Positions 22,284-35,789 of a stretch of 64,000 nucleotides of DNA are shown piece by piece (the first letter of the stretch is position 1; each line of letters begins with the position of its first letter). The notes beneath the pieces are model-generated. The model saw nothing but the letters and a program-made list of their open reading frames with translations, was not told the DNA's origin and did no database searches. Source of the DNA: Bemisia tabaci (taxonomy: Eukaryota > Arthropoda > Insecta > Hemiptera > Aleyrodidae); NCBI RefSeq assembly GCF_918797505.1, contig NC_092800.1:6200001-6264000 (forward strand), in the 5' to 3' direction. Both the position numbers and the translations under genes were made by a program.

Positions 22284-22783
22284 TAGCAGGGAGGAGTTTA
22301 ACTTAAACATGAGGGATTTTAGGTTCAGTTTTTGAAGGTGCAGCACGTCCTCTAAACAGGAACAGGTTGGAAATGAGGTGATAGAGATACCGTGTCACTT
22401 AAGAGAACGTTTTCGGTAAATTGTTCAGGTTCCAGAAACGACGATAATGCTCCGAGACCAAAGAGGCGCCTTCGGATTAAATTCGGCGGTTTGTCCTTTT
22501 GCTCCCCCTTATTCACAGCATCTCGCGAAGAGAATAACGCAAGTAAATCAGAATCACTCGCGTGTTTTCTGCAAGGAGAAGGGGAGAGGGGACATGTAGT
22601 CTTTTGGAAGAAGCAACGACCAAAAAACAACTTAATAACGTTCTAAACACCGTCGCAAAATGAGTCCATTTCCGACTCGAAGTCATTAGAGCCACTTACT
22701 GAATTCGGACACCCGCAAAATTGAGTTGCAAAATTCTAAATTGCTAGGAGGATTACGCTTGATGAGTTCTTGGAAGGATAATC

Positions 22784-22946
22784 CAATGGCGAGGCGTGCT
22801 TTGCGATATATCGATTGATCCGCCATTTGAACCTATGGAAAAGGATCGATAAAAAGGGTGATCGCACAAACACCTTAATAATCGATTCTTTACCATAGCT
22901 TCAAATGGGGAAACATCGATAATCGATCATTCACGCCTCGTCACTG
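22784..22946. mobile_element. hAT-type MITE copy 4
   Basis: A 163-bp element from CAATGGCGAGGCGTG to CACGCCTCGTCACTG, with the family core (ACACCTTAATAATCGATTC). It is in the same orientation as copy 3. The flanking octamers do not match, so the target duplication has been lost or the boundaries have decayed. Confidence 0.82.
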
Positions 22947-23053
22947 CAATCCGGCATCTTTAAGCGAAGAGATGCTTCCTAACTTTCGGCATGGCCCACG
23001 GAGTGAATTAGACGGTAACTTTCTGAGGCCTGTTTTGGGCTGGAGGTGAATTT

Positions 23054-23591
23054 TTTTCACGGAGAGTTGTCATGTTACACAGCCATCTAATTCCAAGCTC
23101 ATTTTCACAATGCTTTCTCTGATGACTCACTTGTCTTGGATTGTGATATTGTGGCTTCGAGGATTTACAAACACTTGCTATAAAGCCTTTGAGCTGAAAT
23201 ACAATCGATTTAAATTAAAGAAAGATCGGTAAGCAGGTTATGATTTGACATAGTCACTGAACATGAACTTGTGCAAAAGATCACAATTTTCTATTGTGCA
23301 TTTCAATCGAAGATAAAATTTTTCACAGACAGTTGTCATGTTGTACAAACATCTATTTCCAAGCTCATTTACACAATGCTTTCTTTGGTGACTCACTTTA
23401 TCTTAAATTGTGATATTGTGGCTTCGAGGATTTACTAACACTTGCTACAAAGCCTTTGAGCTGAAATACAATCGATTTAAATTAAAGAAAGATCGGTAAA
23501 CAGGTTATGATTCGACATAGTCACTGAACATGAACTTGTGTAAAAGATCACAATTTTCTATTGTGCATTTCAATCGAAGATAAAATTTAAT
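23054..23591. repeat. Two-unit tandem duplication, period about 266 bp
   Basis: Unit 1 (about 23,054-23,319) and unit 2 (about 23,320-23,586) are highly similar over their whole length. Shared landmarks include AGTTGTCATGTT, TGTGATATTGTGGCTTCGAG, ACAATCGATTTAAATTAAAG and CATTTCAATCGAAGATAAAA. The similarity makes this a recent segmental duplication. No open frame or known element is inside. Confidence 0.9.
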
Positions 23592-26500
23592 GGCGAAAAA
23601 TTAAAATTAAAAGAAATTGAAGTACGCAAATTTACAACGCCTAGAAATGCATTTTCGCTTTCTCACTCTCGGATACCCACAAGCATGAACTAATGATAAT
23701 TTGATATAATTTTGGTTTATAGGATTTCCGACGTGGTGAAAGTTCCAAAGCCGATATGTGCACAATTTGTGCGCACAATACACGAGCACCACAAGCAAAG
23801 GAGGGAAAGTGAGTACATTTCTTAACATTTTAATCAATACGCATATAAACATACTCATTCAGTAAAAGAGTAAAACAAAATTGTAAACTTCCGTGAGGCT
23901 GGCCACAATTTTCCCACTTTAAAATGTTTCAAAATTAAAATTTCTCACGAAAGCATCTGTCTCAGATCAAAACATTCTGGTCTCTCATGACTCAAAACAA
24001 AAGCAAGGACAAAGAAAACAAAAGTGTAGAAAAAGAAAAGAAGTTGAAAGAAATAAGTTCCACTAAGATGGGAATCAGATTAAACTCCTCCACGAAAGAA
24101 GAAAAACGGCTACAAAAAGAGAAATGGAAAAGTTGAAGTTGAAAAAACCTAATTACCAAAAATGGTGGGGAACTGAAAAAAGTTGGATTATAAAATTTCC
24201 AACCTCGTAAAACTCATCTTCATTCATTTTCTTAATCTAAGTTTCCAGGGAGTTTGTTTTTAAGTCCTGGAAGAAAACGCGCTGAATGAGAGGCGGACCA
24301 TTCGGTTTAGTTATTCACCGTGGGAAGCGAAGCTTAAAGTTTGGTGCGAGTTCCAAATGAGCCGCAAACTTTAAATTCGTTTGGAGGTTTCTTTAAAGGC
24401 CAACGTGGTCTCTTCTTTTTTTTCAACCGCAAAGACACGAAATCCCCCCCCCCCCCCGACACTTTTCTCTCGAGACATGTCGAGGGTGGGTATTATCGAT
24501 TTTCAAGGAAAACCAACCATTTACAAAAAACAAAAAATCGATTGCAGCATTTTTGACCGAGATGTGCACCACGACCAGTGTTCCTTCCGTCATTTTACGG
24601 TGTAAGTGTAAAATTACACCTGCATATAGGAGAGAATTTATGCCAGTAGATTGAAAAAAGAAAGAAAGCAGACCTCTAAAGTGATAGAATTACGAGGATA
24701 ATCACTTAGAAAAAAATAAAAAGTTTTTTTTCAAAAAAAGTCATGTCCATTCTCACACTAAAAATTATTAGGTAAATAAAATACCAGAGCTAAACCATTA
24801 TGTTAAAAAAATTGTTTACATATGTTCGCACTAGGTACACCTTTAAATGATATTCATTGAAAGATACACATGATTGAAATGAAAAATACAGTAATAATTC
24901 ACTACGAATTCATCGAAGGAGGAACTATCAATTTTCTACCTAACGTTTATACATCGTAAGCAGAACACTTCTGCTTAGAATATCTCTCTTTTTTTCTAAA
25001 TTTCCTAGATAGATAGGTCCATTTTTAATCTTCACATACCTGGTTTATATGCACATCACTGCGTCTAAATTTCAAATCTTCTCCGGAATATTGAGAAACA
25101 CGAGCTCGCCTGCACACAGAATTAACAAAATGCGCATTGAGCAAGGTGCTGCTCTATCTCAGGGCCGAGTTCGTGCTTTGCGACCATTCGAGCGAAAATA
25201 GAAGAACTAGAACACCGGCTGGTTCATATTCATGAAGTCCTTGTCCGTAGATAAATTTTTAGAACTTGCTGTATTTCTCGTGCTTGAGAACCGTTAGCCT
25301 CTCTCCCCTGATGCACATCGTTCCTGGTGGAGTTATTCTTGACTTCATTTCACCTGCGGCAACTTATTTCCCTTCTCAGTGGAGCTGCATACGAATTGAC
25401 CCTCATTTTCACGAGATTTACATATCGCTCCCGGGTGTCAGACAAGTTCGGGGTGGAGAAGGGGTTAGAATTCGAGCGGGGTGCGTTGAAGGGGTGGGTG
25501 GAGCCTTTCCGGCGGAAAAGAATGGCGTATTCCTTGAGGGGTCTTGAAAATTTTAATACAAATTGACTTCGGTGTCGAAGGTGTGAGGATTGGGGATTTC
25601 TAGTCCTTTGTCCGTATTTTTTACGGATTATTTATGCAAAATCACATAGACTGTTACTTTTTTCTACAGAGGATGAAGTCAAAGATCTTTGATAAAAGCT
25701 GTTGTGAGGATAAGGGTTGGAAATAGTAGGCTGTTTGCTGTATTTTACTTGCTTTGAGTAACGTCTTGTTTCTGGAGACGTGACATTATATACGTACAGG
25801 ATCATATTCTGGTTTGTACAGCTCGAGTAAGAGGAGCTTCCGAGGTTATGATCACTTTCGGATTTTAGGCATGTATAATGCTGATTCAACCAATTCCTGG
25901 ATAGTAACCACGGATTAACTATTTCAGGAGAGGAGTTGGAAATTACTTGTAATTTAATACAAGTTACGACTGTGGTTAATTATATTATTTTGGTGTTTCA
26001 GGCAATAATTCGCGCGGCCGTTCAAAACAGACTCTGATGGAGATGTAGCAACGATATAAAAGCACAAAGGAAGTTTATACTGGATCATACCTTTAATTCA
26101 CGGACACTCCTTTCCTGCATGTACGTAACTACACGAAATATAGCCATTTGTCTGAAACAAAATATAAAAGAAAATTGTTTAATTGACCTGGTTTTAGTGA
26201 TGTAAAAGATTAACCAACTGAAAAAAAATAATGAAACTATGTTGATCCAAAAAAAAATACTATGAATGACATGTACTTAATTAGCAGACGACACTGCCAA
26301 AAACGTATTATTCTTAAAACAAAAATAAAACCATAAACAAAAAAACGCTTTAAAAACGGCTTTAAGATTTAGTTTTGATATAATTCTTAGCGATGAGTCC
26401 AGACATGGTCATAGTTTTTGCACTTAACCGGCACCGTATTCCTTGGAAACTGAGATTAACCTCACAACACGCGGGCTTTCCGAGGAAAATTATATTTTCT

Positions 26501-26663
26501 AGGAAAGAGGTACATGATCGAGAGGGGAGAGAAGGTCGTTTTCAGATGGAGTTGCCAAAAACACAAAAATCGCAGGCGTACACAATTTTTTCCCGCTGTG
26601 TCCGATAAAGGTTCTTACGGTCACATGGACTCCGATCAATTCGCCAAAGAACCGAAAAAGGTA
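23592..26663. other. Unassigned sequence
   Basis: Includes a 14-C run (24,444-24,457) and a GC-raised patch at about 25,430-25,540. No convincing gene or element is seen. Confidence 0.4.
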
Positions 26664-26892
26664 CACATGGAAAAAAAACACACGGGATCTAGAGTCCAGA
26701 CTCTTGAAAACATTGACAAGAAAAAATACTCTTGATTCAATCGGATTTTTGCTTGAATCAAAACGAAATCAGCTTAAATTAAGAGGCTTGGTTCTTGATT
26801 TAAGCTGGATTCTGATTAAATCAAGAGTACTTTTTCTTGTCGATGTTTTTAAGAGTCTGGACTCTAGATCCAATGTGTTTTTTTTTCCAGTG
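26664..26892. mobile_element. Family-A MITE, copy 7
   Basis: A 229-bp palindrome, CACATGGAAAA ... TTTTCCAGTG, flanked by TA/TA (26,662-26,663 and 26,893-26,894). It belongs to the 'GAATCAAAACGAAATC' subgroup. A C-run follows at 26,906-26,916. Confidence 0.92.
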
Positions 26893-26916
26893 TAGAACTA
26901 CAGATCCCCCCCCCCC

Positions 26917-29900
26917 TTCTTTTTGCACCTGAAAGGTTGGACAAATTATTTTACTGGGTGCCTAGTGAGATTTTTCCTACTACTTACTTTCGGCAGAAGC
27001 CAAAAACGAAGAAAAGGAAGAACAAAAAAAGAAGTTTCTTTGCATCGCCCATCATTTCTAGAAAATCGTAATTTCAAAGACGCATTTTTGGTAAATAATA
27101 ATTGCATTTTTCTTGGAACATTCAATCGCCATGGAAATTTTTAGGTGATGGAAATAAACTAAGGCCATTTTTAGACTCATTAGTAGCAAGAATTAGGCAC
27201 GAACAGCCTCACTAGACGGCTAGGTAAAATAGCTACCCTATCCTTTTTGACTCAAACAGAACATATGATTTTTTTTTGGGTGTATGCGCACCATGGGCTC
27301 TACGATGTTGTGTTTCAGTGCATATGCGGAGCGAATAAATAATTCGATCTTCTTCAAAATTAAGCCTCCGCGTAAAAATAACTCAACAACAAAAGGAACC
27401 AATGATCGGACCATCTCAATGGAGAGGGGGAGTTGGGGGCGGGTAAGTTACGAGGAGGTTGGCTGTTGGATATAAATCTGTTGGCGAAGATGCGGTTCGT
27501 GTTTACAGAGCCTTATCACGAGCTTGAGGATTGATTTGTGCTTGACGCGCGCGCTACGAAGATTGGGAAACATTGAGGAGTAAATGATGAGCGTGTGGCA
27601 CAAGGATGCCATTTGATCGCTCCAAAGAGGAGAAAAAAATTCTGATTACAAAGTAAGGAAATCTGACGTGTTTCCAGACCAACATAACACGTAAAACACA
27701 ATCCAGGCAAGGAAAATTGCTGCATTAACTCCTAACCAAGATATTTGATGTTTCTTGCCATGTGAATTTGAACCTTCCGCTCACGAAAATGCAGTGGTCT
27801 TTGTGAGTCAAATAGCGCACAAAAAATTGCCGCAACAGTCTTTGTGGTATGAAACTGTGGCAATCACAAGCTCGGTATTTTGGCTTAGCCGTTGCTTGTT
27901 GTTAAAACTTTCAACAACAGAGGAAGGTAAAGGAACATTGCTCGATTAAGAGGCTTGCCAAAACTGTTGCAGCGCGCAATTAGACTCACGCAGAGACGCA
28001 GACTTTTGAGTTTCTTGCGTCCCGGCAATTTCAATTTCCCGTTATCAACGTGAAATTAAAACAATATGATACGTAATAAGATGTAACATAATATCTTAGT
28101 TAGAGGTTGATTTACAGTTCGAAACGATTCTCACAATGCGAGGATCGTGTTCTACGTGGATTTCTGATTAAGAGCCGTGTATCAGAATGCGTAAATTCGA
28201 AGCTTGTCTAGTGGTCTACTAAGCGCAGAAGTTGTACCTAGAACCGACTACCAAATTGTAGACCTCTAAAAGTCCATTCATAGGATTTGGCAACAACGTA
28301 GGACGTAATTCCAGGCTTGGTAGGTGGAGTGAAGAATCCCTTCTGGGCCGGGGGCCTCAGCTGAATGGGCGTCGAAAGATGAAAGAAATTTGGGCTAATC
28401 GGTGAAATTAGAGGGTGGAGCGGGAGTTTGATGGACTGTTCATGGTTGGGAAACAGATAACAGAGCTCGGATTGTGGGGTTCATCGGGGCGGGAAAGGGA
28501 AAGAGGTGAAAGGTGAAATCGACCATCAAGTTCCGACACAGCTTCGATAACTGACGATCTACAAAAATGAACCGCGAATGGAAGTACATGCAGCTTTTAA
28601 ATATGGAACGCTTAAAAAGTCATCGAACGAAAGCGCCCTTCCCCCTTCCTCCAAAGGGGTGCAATATTACAGTTAAGTCCTTTCTGTGCTTCAAAATAGC
28701 ATATATTGGTACTCGTCCTTGCATGCACTGAGAGAAATTTCAATACGAAAGTTTGGTTAATACGGGAAGTAAAACACAAAATAACCCCGGCCTTCGCTTG
28801 ACAATTTCAAGAGAAAATTCAAGCTGGTTTTCAGTAAGAGATTTAATTACAAACCGGGTTGTGAATACCAACGTCGCAATCGGAGGATCAACACAAAATT
28901 TGTGCTGGTTCGTGTTTCACTTCCTGTATCAACCAAAAGTAACGCACAAGAACACAAATATTTTTATCAGTGTGTTATAAGGACGAAATTTTGTTTTAAA
29001 GGTTTAAAAATTATATAAGCTTGTCCTAACGGGTAATTTGCAGGTGTTTGAAATTTGATGAATTTCGTGTTCAAGAGAAAACCACTGAGTGAGCTGAGCG
29101 CGAGGAAATCCTTGGTTCAAAAATTGAAACGTTATTGAAGGAGATATGACAAAGGCTTAAAGTCATGTGTGTGTTTACATGTGAAATGCGTGCAAATGCT
29201 CCATTGCCAAAAGATAAGGTCAATGACTTTATAGAACAAAAATAATAAAGGAAAAAAAACTGCAATGTATGATTATTGAGATGCCTCGGTTTACGTTAAG
29301 TGTATGGCATTATGGAGAACAGTATCACACGGCTCAGACTGCAGTTGTCTCAAGCGATAGCAATAAATTAGTATCCGCCTTCAATTTCGTGAAACGCAAC
29401 AAGCACGAACATTGGGAGACTCCTGCTCGGGGAACGAGTATTGAGTGGTTCAACCATTGCTTGGTCGTTCTTTACGTTAATTCGCTGCACAATACTCTAT
29501 CTCAAACGTTATAGTTGAATTTAACCTAATTAATTGCACTGGTTCAAGGCAACTTCGCATAGTAATTTTAAGAGAAATTCATAGAAATTTTACGATTGAG
29601 TAAATGATGATAAGTAATGCTTACAGCATTCAGAAGAAAAAAAATTAATCAGATGTTGATAATTTTTATGGTCACAAACTAATAATGATTTTTTAAGATA
29701 CGGATTTATATCATTATATAATACAGACTTATGAGGTCAATTGAAAATTGTTCTTCAACTAAAATTATTGTTATTTTCAAGTGAAAAAATTCAATTATTG
29801 CAAGTTTTTTCATTCCAGTTTTAATTTAGAATTGTGTCCAATTTAGCGACCTAACCTTGTGACAAGTTCACTTTTCCAGAATTGATATTAGATCTAGAAG

Positions 29901-30735
29901 CAATGCAAAAGTACAATTTTTAAAACGAATTTTCACTCAATTTTTGGGGGGCACAAGGAGAGAGAGGAAGAAATTTAGAAAGTTAGGAGAGTTTATATAA
30001 TCAAAAACAAAACTAGCGGAACGAACGTATTCAAGCGGACATTTTAAAGCGGGAAAACTCTCATTCTCGCGATGCTAATGATGACGTTTGGCAAATTCAA
30101 ACTAAGTTGAAATGACTCAAAAACATCTTTTTAATTACTCCCGTCGGTGTCTTCTCGTACGCCTACATTTCAGATTTATGGTGGCGAGCAGCCATTTGAT
30201 TTGTAAATTATCCGCGCGTGTCTCCAGAATAAACAAACACAACGAATACCAACGACCTAAAATTTTGATGGCACCTACTAGCACCTTGTTTGCGGGACGA
30301 GAGATTGATGGCCTCACTATTTTCCCTTCAGTTTTCTTTGGACCACATTCAAACTCGCCATTTCTCAATTATCAGCTTATCACGGCCGTCAAGCTGGAAT
30401 TCAAATGATGCCTTAACTTTATTAAATTTACAAAAAATAAACATTTCGAACGGAGAGAGCATCTTTCCGGGGATGTTTTCTAACACTAAAAATTTCTACT
30501 CCTTCAGTCTCTTTTTTTCCGTCGCACTACTTTATACTCGTATTTCAACCAAAGATCTCAGTTTTCCGGCACATCTGGATTTCAACCTCTATTAGAGGGA
30601 CGGCGCTTCCTCAGTGAAGCATGTGTGACCGTGAATTTATTTCCCACAACTGAAGAGTAAATACCTCTTAATGGATGTGGGTATACATAAAGAATTGCAG
30701 GCTTAATAAACACATTATATAATTTTTCATTTTTT

Positions 30736-30772
<37 letters not shown>

Positions 30773-32361
30773 GTGAAAATTAATTCCTTACTGTAGAAAC
30801 TTATTTTTTTAATTTATCTCGTGAGTTTTTGAGCGCTTTAAAGCTTTCCTGCAAATTGGAAATTTTCATCTTACTCAATTATTCTTTCCATCTACTAAAA
30901 TCCTAGGGACGAAAAAAATAAAAAAGAAAAAACAATTCACAATTGAGGATTTTTCCGGAAAAAGGGCACATAGCAAAAAATCGCGTGTGAGAAAGACGCA
31001 TCTTAAGTTTCCATCATTACTTTCCGGTCACTTGTGATAACTTCCATCGCAGCTTGGACTCCCGATTTTGAACGTAAGTCACAGTCAGTGGCCATAGAAT
31101 AATGATGTAAACTTGAAATGCATTTTCTCAAACGCCATGTTTTGCTATGTTCCCTTTTTCCGGAAAACTCCTCAATTAAGAAATTTATATGGTGTGGACC
31201 CAGCACCATTTCTCCACCTTGTTATATTAAGATATTTAATGATACTTATTCATTTCTGTGATAGATTGGTCGAGCTGGCATTACCCTCATTATGATTAAA
31301 GAGAGGTAGGTATGTCTTGTCTACGACGCATAAGGGTACTTCGTACACAGAGTTGCCTTCATTCAAAATCTGTTCTTCATAGCATTGAGTAGAGGAAGTC
31401 TCGACGTTAAAAAGGTCTCATTCAACGGCCATGACAAACTCGTATACCATTCCTTGCACGTGTTGAATACATTGTAGCAGCGGCGTATATAACAAACTGA
31501 CAACCTAGTAGAATGCAGCATTTCAGGGGGCAAACTTGCAGCATACATCAGCCGGCAAGGAAACCGGTGGCATCAATTACTGTCAATTATTCGCATCACT
31601 ACTAGTGTTGCCAGAGTGAGGTACAAAATTAATATTTTTGCGACCTACCCTAACTCTTGCTCTTCATAGTTTTATCCTTAATATCGTGAAATTATACATT
31701 GTACGAATGATTGATTGTGCCTCCCAGCTTTATCACGAAAAAATTGAATATTTTACGTTCAATTTAACGAGTACTACTAAGTATATGCATGTAATGAAAT
31801 AATTTTGTGATTCTGTACGTATGATTGATTACCTCTGAAGATGACACAGTGTCGAAATGCATTAGATGAATAAAATCCACAGATTTATGTTTTATTAAGA
31901 ATTATCTCATTATTATTTGTCTCACAATCCAACACCTAGGCTAAATCGAACCAAATCTATTTTTCCTATCGACGATTCTGCACACAAAAAAAAAAATTGA
32001 ACTGAAACTAGAATGAGTAGATTGGTGAAAATACATTTCTTGTGCAAAAAAAAAAAAAAACAATTTTCCTGAAAAATGGAAGCTCTCGATCACTAAGAAA
32101 TGATCTAAAAAGCTTTTTTCAGGAGGGGGCCAATTATTGTATGCCTACATATTCAAAGCCATTTGTCTGCGCAGAGAAATCATTAAAAGATACATCATTT
32201 TGCAATTACAATGTGTTGGAGTTCTATAGTCAACGTGCATTAAAAATTCAGCATAAAGCTGAAAATTTCAATGCAGAGGTAAAAAGCTCATTTGAGCACA
32301 ATTTTCTCTCAAAGAGATATGCTGTTTGGTGCAACACTGGTCACAACCATTCAGGAAGGCA
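26917..32361. other. Long unassigned stretch
   Basis: Contains a 35-T run (30,737-30,771) and short open frames (for example 29,269-29,514 plus, 81 codons) without recognisable domains. I see no transposon with readable ends and no splice-bounded exon that I would call. It is ordinary intergenic or intronic DNA as far as I can tell. Confidence 0.4.
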
Positions 32362-32406
32362 ACTGCAGACGCGTTTCGGCCTTATTGGGCCAATCCTCAG
32401 TGCAGC
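32362..32406 (-). ncRNA. Hammerhead-ribozyme-like motif
   Basis: On the minus strand: GCTGCA (stem I 5'), CTGAGGA (fits CUGANGA), GGCC...GGCC (stem II), GAAA, ACGCGT (minimal stem III), C (cleavage site, GUC) and TGCAGT (stem I 3', pairs with GCTGCA with one wobble). The order and spacing are those of a type-I hammerhead with a very short stem III, the arrangement described in Penelope-like and other retroelements. Two unpaired U between the core and stem II are atypical, so activity is uncertain. It sits inside a 151-codon plus-strand frame (32,042-32,497) that I regard as non-coding. Confidence 0.45.
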
Positions 32407-32937
32407 GCACTCAGGAAAAATTGGAGGAATTTTCGAGGGAAAATTGTGCTCCTATGAGCCTTTGCCCTCAGTATTGAGATTTTCAGCTTTATGCTGACTT
32501 TTTAACGCACGTTGGCTAAATAACTCCAGCATACTGTCTTACGATCCGTGCGTTCACCGCAATCAATTTGTGTATTTTCCAATTAGACGAAAAAAGTTGG
32601 TTCCTGGGATAAAACTTGGCTGCATTGGAGCAAGACTAATGAGCGGGTCGCGACAGGGCCGGGTTACGTTGTGAGCAGAAAATTGACTTTCGTCGTAAAT
32701 CAGACTCGAGACTCGGGTCTACAACTGCATCATTCCAACTTGCAACTTGTTTTTTCCCTCATGCTGGGGCTTCTGTTCGGCTGCCGATATAATGCACTCC
32801 ATGTTCTCTGATTCCGTGTCGTTGAAAAATATATTTTCCTCGAATTTTGTTGGACAGAGTAAAATTGAGAAAAATACACAGCTTTTGATGAGATCATTTT
32901 TTCTGGTCGCATCGTAAACTGCGAAAAAGAATGAAAT

Positions 32938-33275
32938 TGCGGAAAAATACCATCTCTCATATACCTTCGCTTTGAAAATGCAGCTGATGCATATTTTGAA
33001 TTAATTTTATGATGAGACAAATAAATGAGCGATTATTACATGTTAATGAATATCTCTCAAGAAAAATACATGTGTTCATGATTTTAATACGTTATCCATG
33101 TAATTGTGGAAAAATACCATCTCTATCTGCCTTCGATTTAAAAATGTAGCTGATGCATCTTTTGATTTACTGTTATGCACAGTAAATGAGCAAATAAATG
33201 AGCGACTATTACACATGATAATGAGTTTACTGTTTAAGAACAATACATGTGTTCATAATTTTCATAAGTTATCCA
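32938..33275. repeat. Two-unit tandem duplication, period about 166 bp
   Basis: GGAAAAATACCATCTCT at 32,940 and again at about 33,106, followed in both by '.GCTGATGCAT.TTTTGA', 'AATAAATGAGCGA.TATTACA' and 'ATACATGTGTTCAT.ATTTT'. The copies have diverged moderately. Confidence 0.8.
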
Positions 33276-34260
33276 CCTCCGCAATTCGAGGTTTATTTTA
33301 GCCAGCGAGCTATGATCGATAAAAAAGTTGAGCGGAAAGGTCAAACCTTTCTCGTACCATTTTTAGCCCAGCACTTATGGACATAACGTGAAACACGATT
33401 ATTTTTGCTCAACACTTGGATCGAAGTTGTCATGGCTCGGGAAAATGGCACAGGTAAGTCCAATACTTATTCTATCATTTCGAACTGGTATGAGCATTTA
33501 CGCAAACAGATTTCAGCTCAGTCACACAAAATTTCCGAGTATACTGTCGAAAAATAATGGGTGCGATCCTTCAAAACATAGCTTAACGGTCATGATCTAA
33601 GCCCTTCTTATTTATTAGGTCGGAGCAATTTTCATGAAAGAAGGAGACTGCCAAAAAATTAGCAAAAATAATCGAAAATTTAACAAAATTTAAATCACAT
33701 GAAAATCGAACAGAGAAAAAGAAGTTTGCAGTTTTGTTCTACCATTAGACTCATTGCTGGAGGTGAAGTCGATCAATTTCAGGGTTCAAGCTAGTTAGGC
33801 TCGAAACTATGCCTGTCTAATCATTCCTTCCGAGAATGTTACTCGCGCGGTTATTTTACTTTTCATTCAGTATTGCTCTTCCAATGTGTTCATCAATTTT
33901 TGACTCCATAAATACAGGCTTAGACCCCCAATTATACACGGAAGAAGTATGATTAATTTCACTCTGTATAGTGGCCTTAAATTAACAAATGCAGGAAGTT
34001 GAACTAATGGTAAATCCACCTAGTATTTACCATTTTCCTCCGTTAAATCAAAAGAGGGATGATAAATTAATCGGTTTCTGTTAGACGGGCGTGAGTCCTA
34101 AAAATCATGAACCCTGGGCCTACGTTGATCAAGTGGAACGTTAGGGCTCATGAGTTCTTAGACTTATGCCAAACTAACAAAAACCGATTCAAATGAGATT
34201 ATGACTCGAATCAACTTCACTCATTTCAGTATTCAAGGCCAAAATCGGAGGTATATATTA

Positions 34261-34498
34261 TGGAACGCGTTAAGCAGAAAGGAACCAAGCTACTGATCGG
34301 GCAGTTTCATTTTTAACATGGAAACGATTGTGCAGATTTTCTTTGGCAAATTTCAGTAAATTTCCTGCATAATACGAAGCAAATTCCATTCAATTTTCAA
34401 AAGAAAATCCGCGTAAACGTTCTCTCGTAAAAAATTGAATTGCTCAGTTTTTGGCAATGGCTAATGCAACTTGGATCCTTTCTGCTAAACGCAATCCA
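34261..34498. mobile_element. Palindromic repeat family D, copy 1
   Basis: Left arm GCGTTAAGCAGAAAGGAACCAAG, here split as GCGTTAAGCAG / AAAGGAACCAAG; right arm is its complement (GGATCCTTTCTGCTAAACGC). Inner arms 'CAGTAAATTTCC' and 'AATTTTCAAAAGAAAATCCGC' also mirror. About 238 bp, non-coding. Related copies at 35.8 and 37.9 kb. Confidence 0.75.
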
Positions 34499-34559
34499 TG
34501 TAGAGTGAAACATACCACTTTCCATTCCATGAATGGACCACAAAATAGAGTGCGAAATT

Positions 34560-34760
34560 AAGCAACACAATACATGTTTCCTCATCAAAATGTTCATGTA
34601 GAGGACGATGAACCCATTGAAATTTTCCAAGTTTAGATCATATGTGCTCACCTCAGGAAGAACGTAAGTGCCATGCAAATCCTTATGCAGATAAATGCTA
34701 TTACAAATGAGTAGTAAACTGTAGTTCCTGATTGCAAAATGAAGTCGTTTGAATGGCGTC
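34560..34760. repeat. Family-C half copy
   Basis: ACTGTAGTTCCTGATTGCAA near 34,720 matches the right arm of family C; the left arm is lost or unrecognisable. A similar half copy lies at about 36,205-36,245. Confidence 0.45.
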
Positions 34761-35119
34761 ATTTGGTTTTAAAGCGAGAGTGAAAAATTCATTGACAGAC
34801 ATTACTAATATCATGGGTGGCGGTAGCCACCTCCGGACAAAGTCTAAACTCGTTTTAGATAATGAAGGAAGTCTCTATTTTCAACGTGCTCAAATTTTGA
34901 TGAGAAATCATATGCATTGTGGCGATTAATTTCTTACCCTGACCAGTGGTCCATTTCAGCGGATCAAACCAAATCTTCCACATAGATGGCAAAATTAGCA
35001 CACCTCATATAGCTTGGTCCGATCATACAACAACCTAACAAGGCCAGCCAGACAACGGGAGACCGTGCAAGTCGAGGCTCATAAAGCGACTGATGCCGAA
35101 CAGCTCACGACATCCTCCG

Positions 35120-35640
35120 AATTCCAGGATTAAATGAGTGACAAATGCGCCCGAGAGGGCGCAGCGGGGGGAGGGGAGAAAGCCCCGCCTCGTCCGCGAT
35201 GGGGGCATCTTTTTCGATCCTCGTTTTCGGAATTTTTATCACTCGCGAGCCAGTCAGAGCTCACGCTCGGAGCGCCATCATTGCTACCGTAATTCCTCGC
35301 TCCTTGGGCGTATCTCGAATCCCACATGAGCCCCACGAGACCTGGATTCGTATGTAGGATAGAGGTCATGTGGGAATCGAGCTACGCCCTCACGTTAGAA
35401 GAGCGACGGATTCAAACATTGCGCCGAGCTAAGCCGAGTGACCTGCTGCCCGCTCCTGGAGTCCTCATGGAGTTCGGTTTGAATTTGGCTATCCTGGTCC
35501 TTGGATGGAGAGAAAGGAGGGGCAGAAGCCCCCCGTAGGTAAGTATGTGACTTGTGACGTCATTGTGGGCTTAGTGACGTTGTGAAGAGCCCCACAAGCG
35601 CGGGCTGATCAGGAGCTGGCCCTTGATAGAAATCAGAATG
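35120..35640. other. GC-rich island with a strong donor-like site
   Basis: A CG-rich block with overlapping open frames on both strands. CCCGTAG|GTAAGTATG at 35,538/35,539 is an excellent 5' splice-site match, so the island could end in an untranslated first exon of a plus-strand gene. Such a hexamer is also expected many times by chance in 64 kb. No protein is recognised. Confidence 0.3.
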
Positions 35641-35789
35641 ACGTCGGGATGAACTTCGGATCTATGTGATCTCTGTCGCTCTTGCTTCGACTAAATTTTG
35701 CAATACAGAATTTCTATGTATTGCTTTACATAAAAGCACCTATCTACAGAAACTAATGCAAGTGCGTTCTTCCTAAATTGAGCCAGAAG

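Noticed and set aside
32042..32497. 151-codon plus-strand open frame
   Set aside because: No domain resemblance. It contains the hammerhead-like repeat on the opposite strand and begins in a poly-A run.
35520..35550. GTAAGT donor at the end of a GC island taken as proof of a first exon
   Set aside because: The hexamer is expected many times by chance in 64 kb and no matching acceptor or transcript signal could be identified; kept only as a note.
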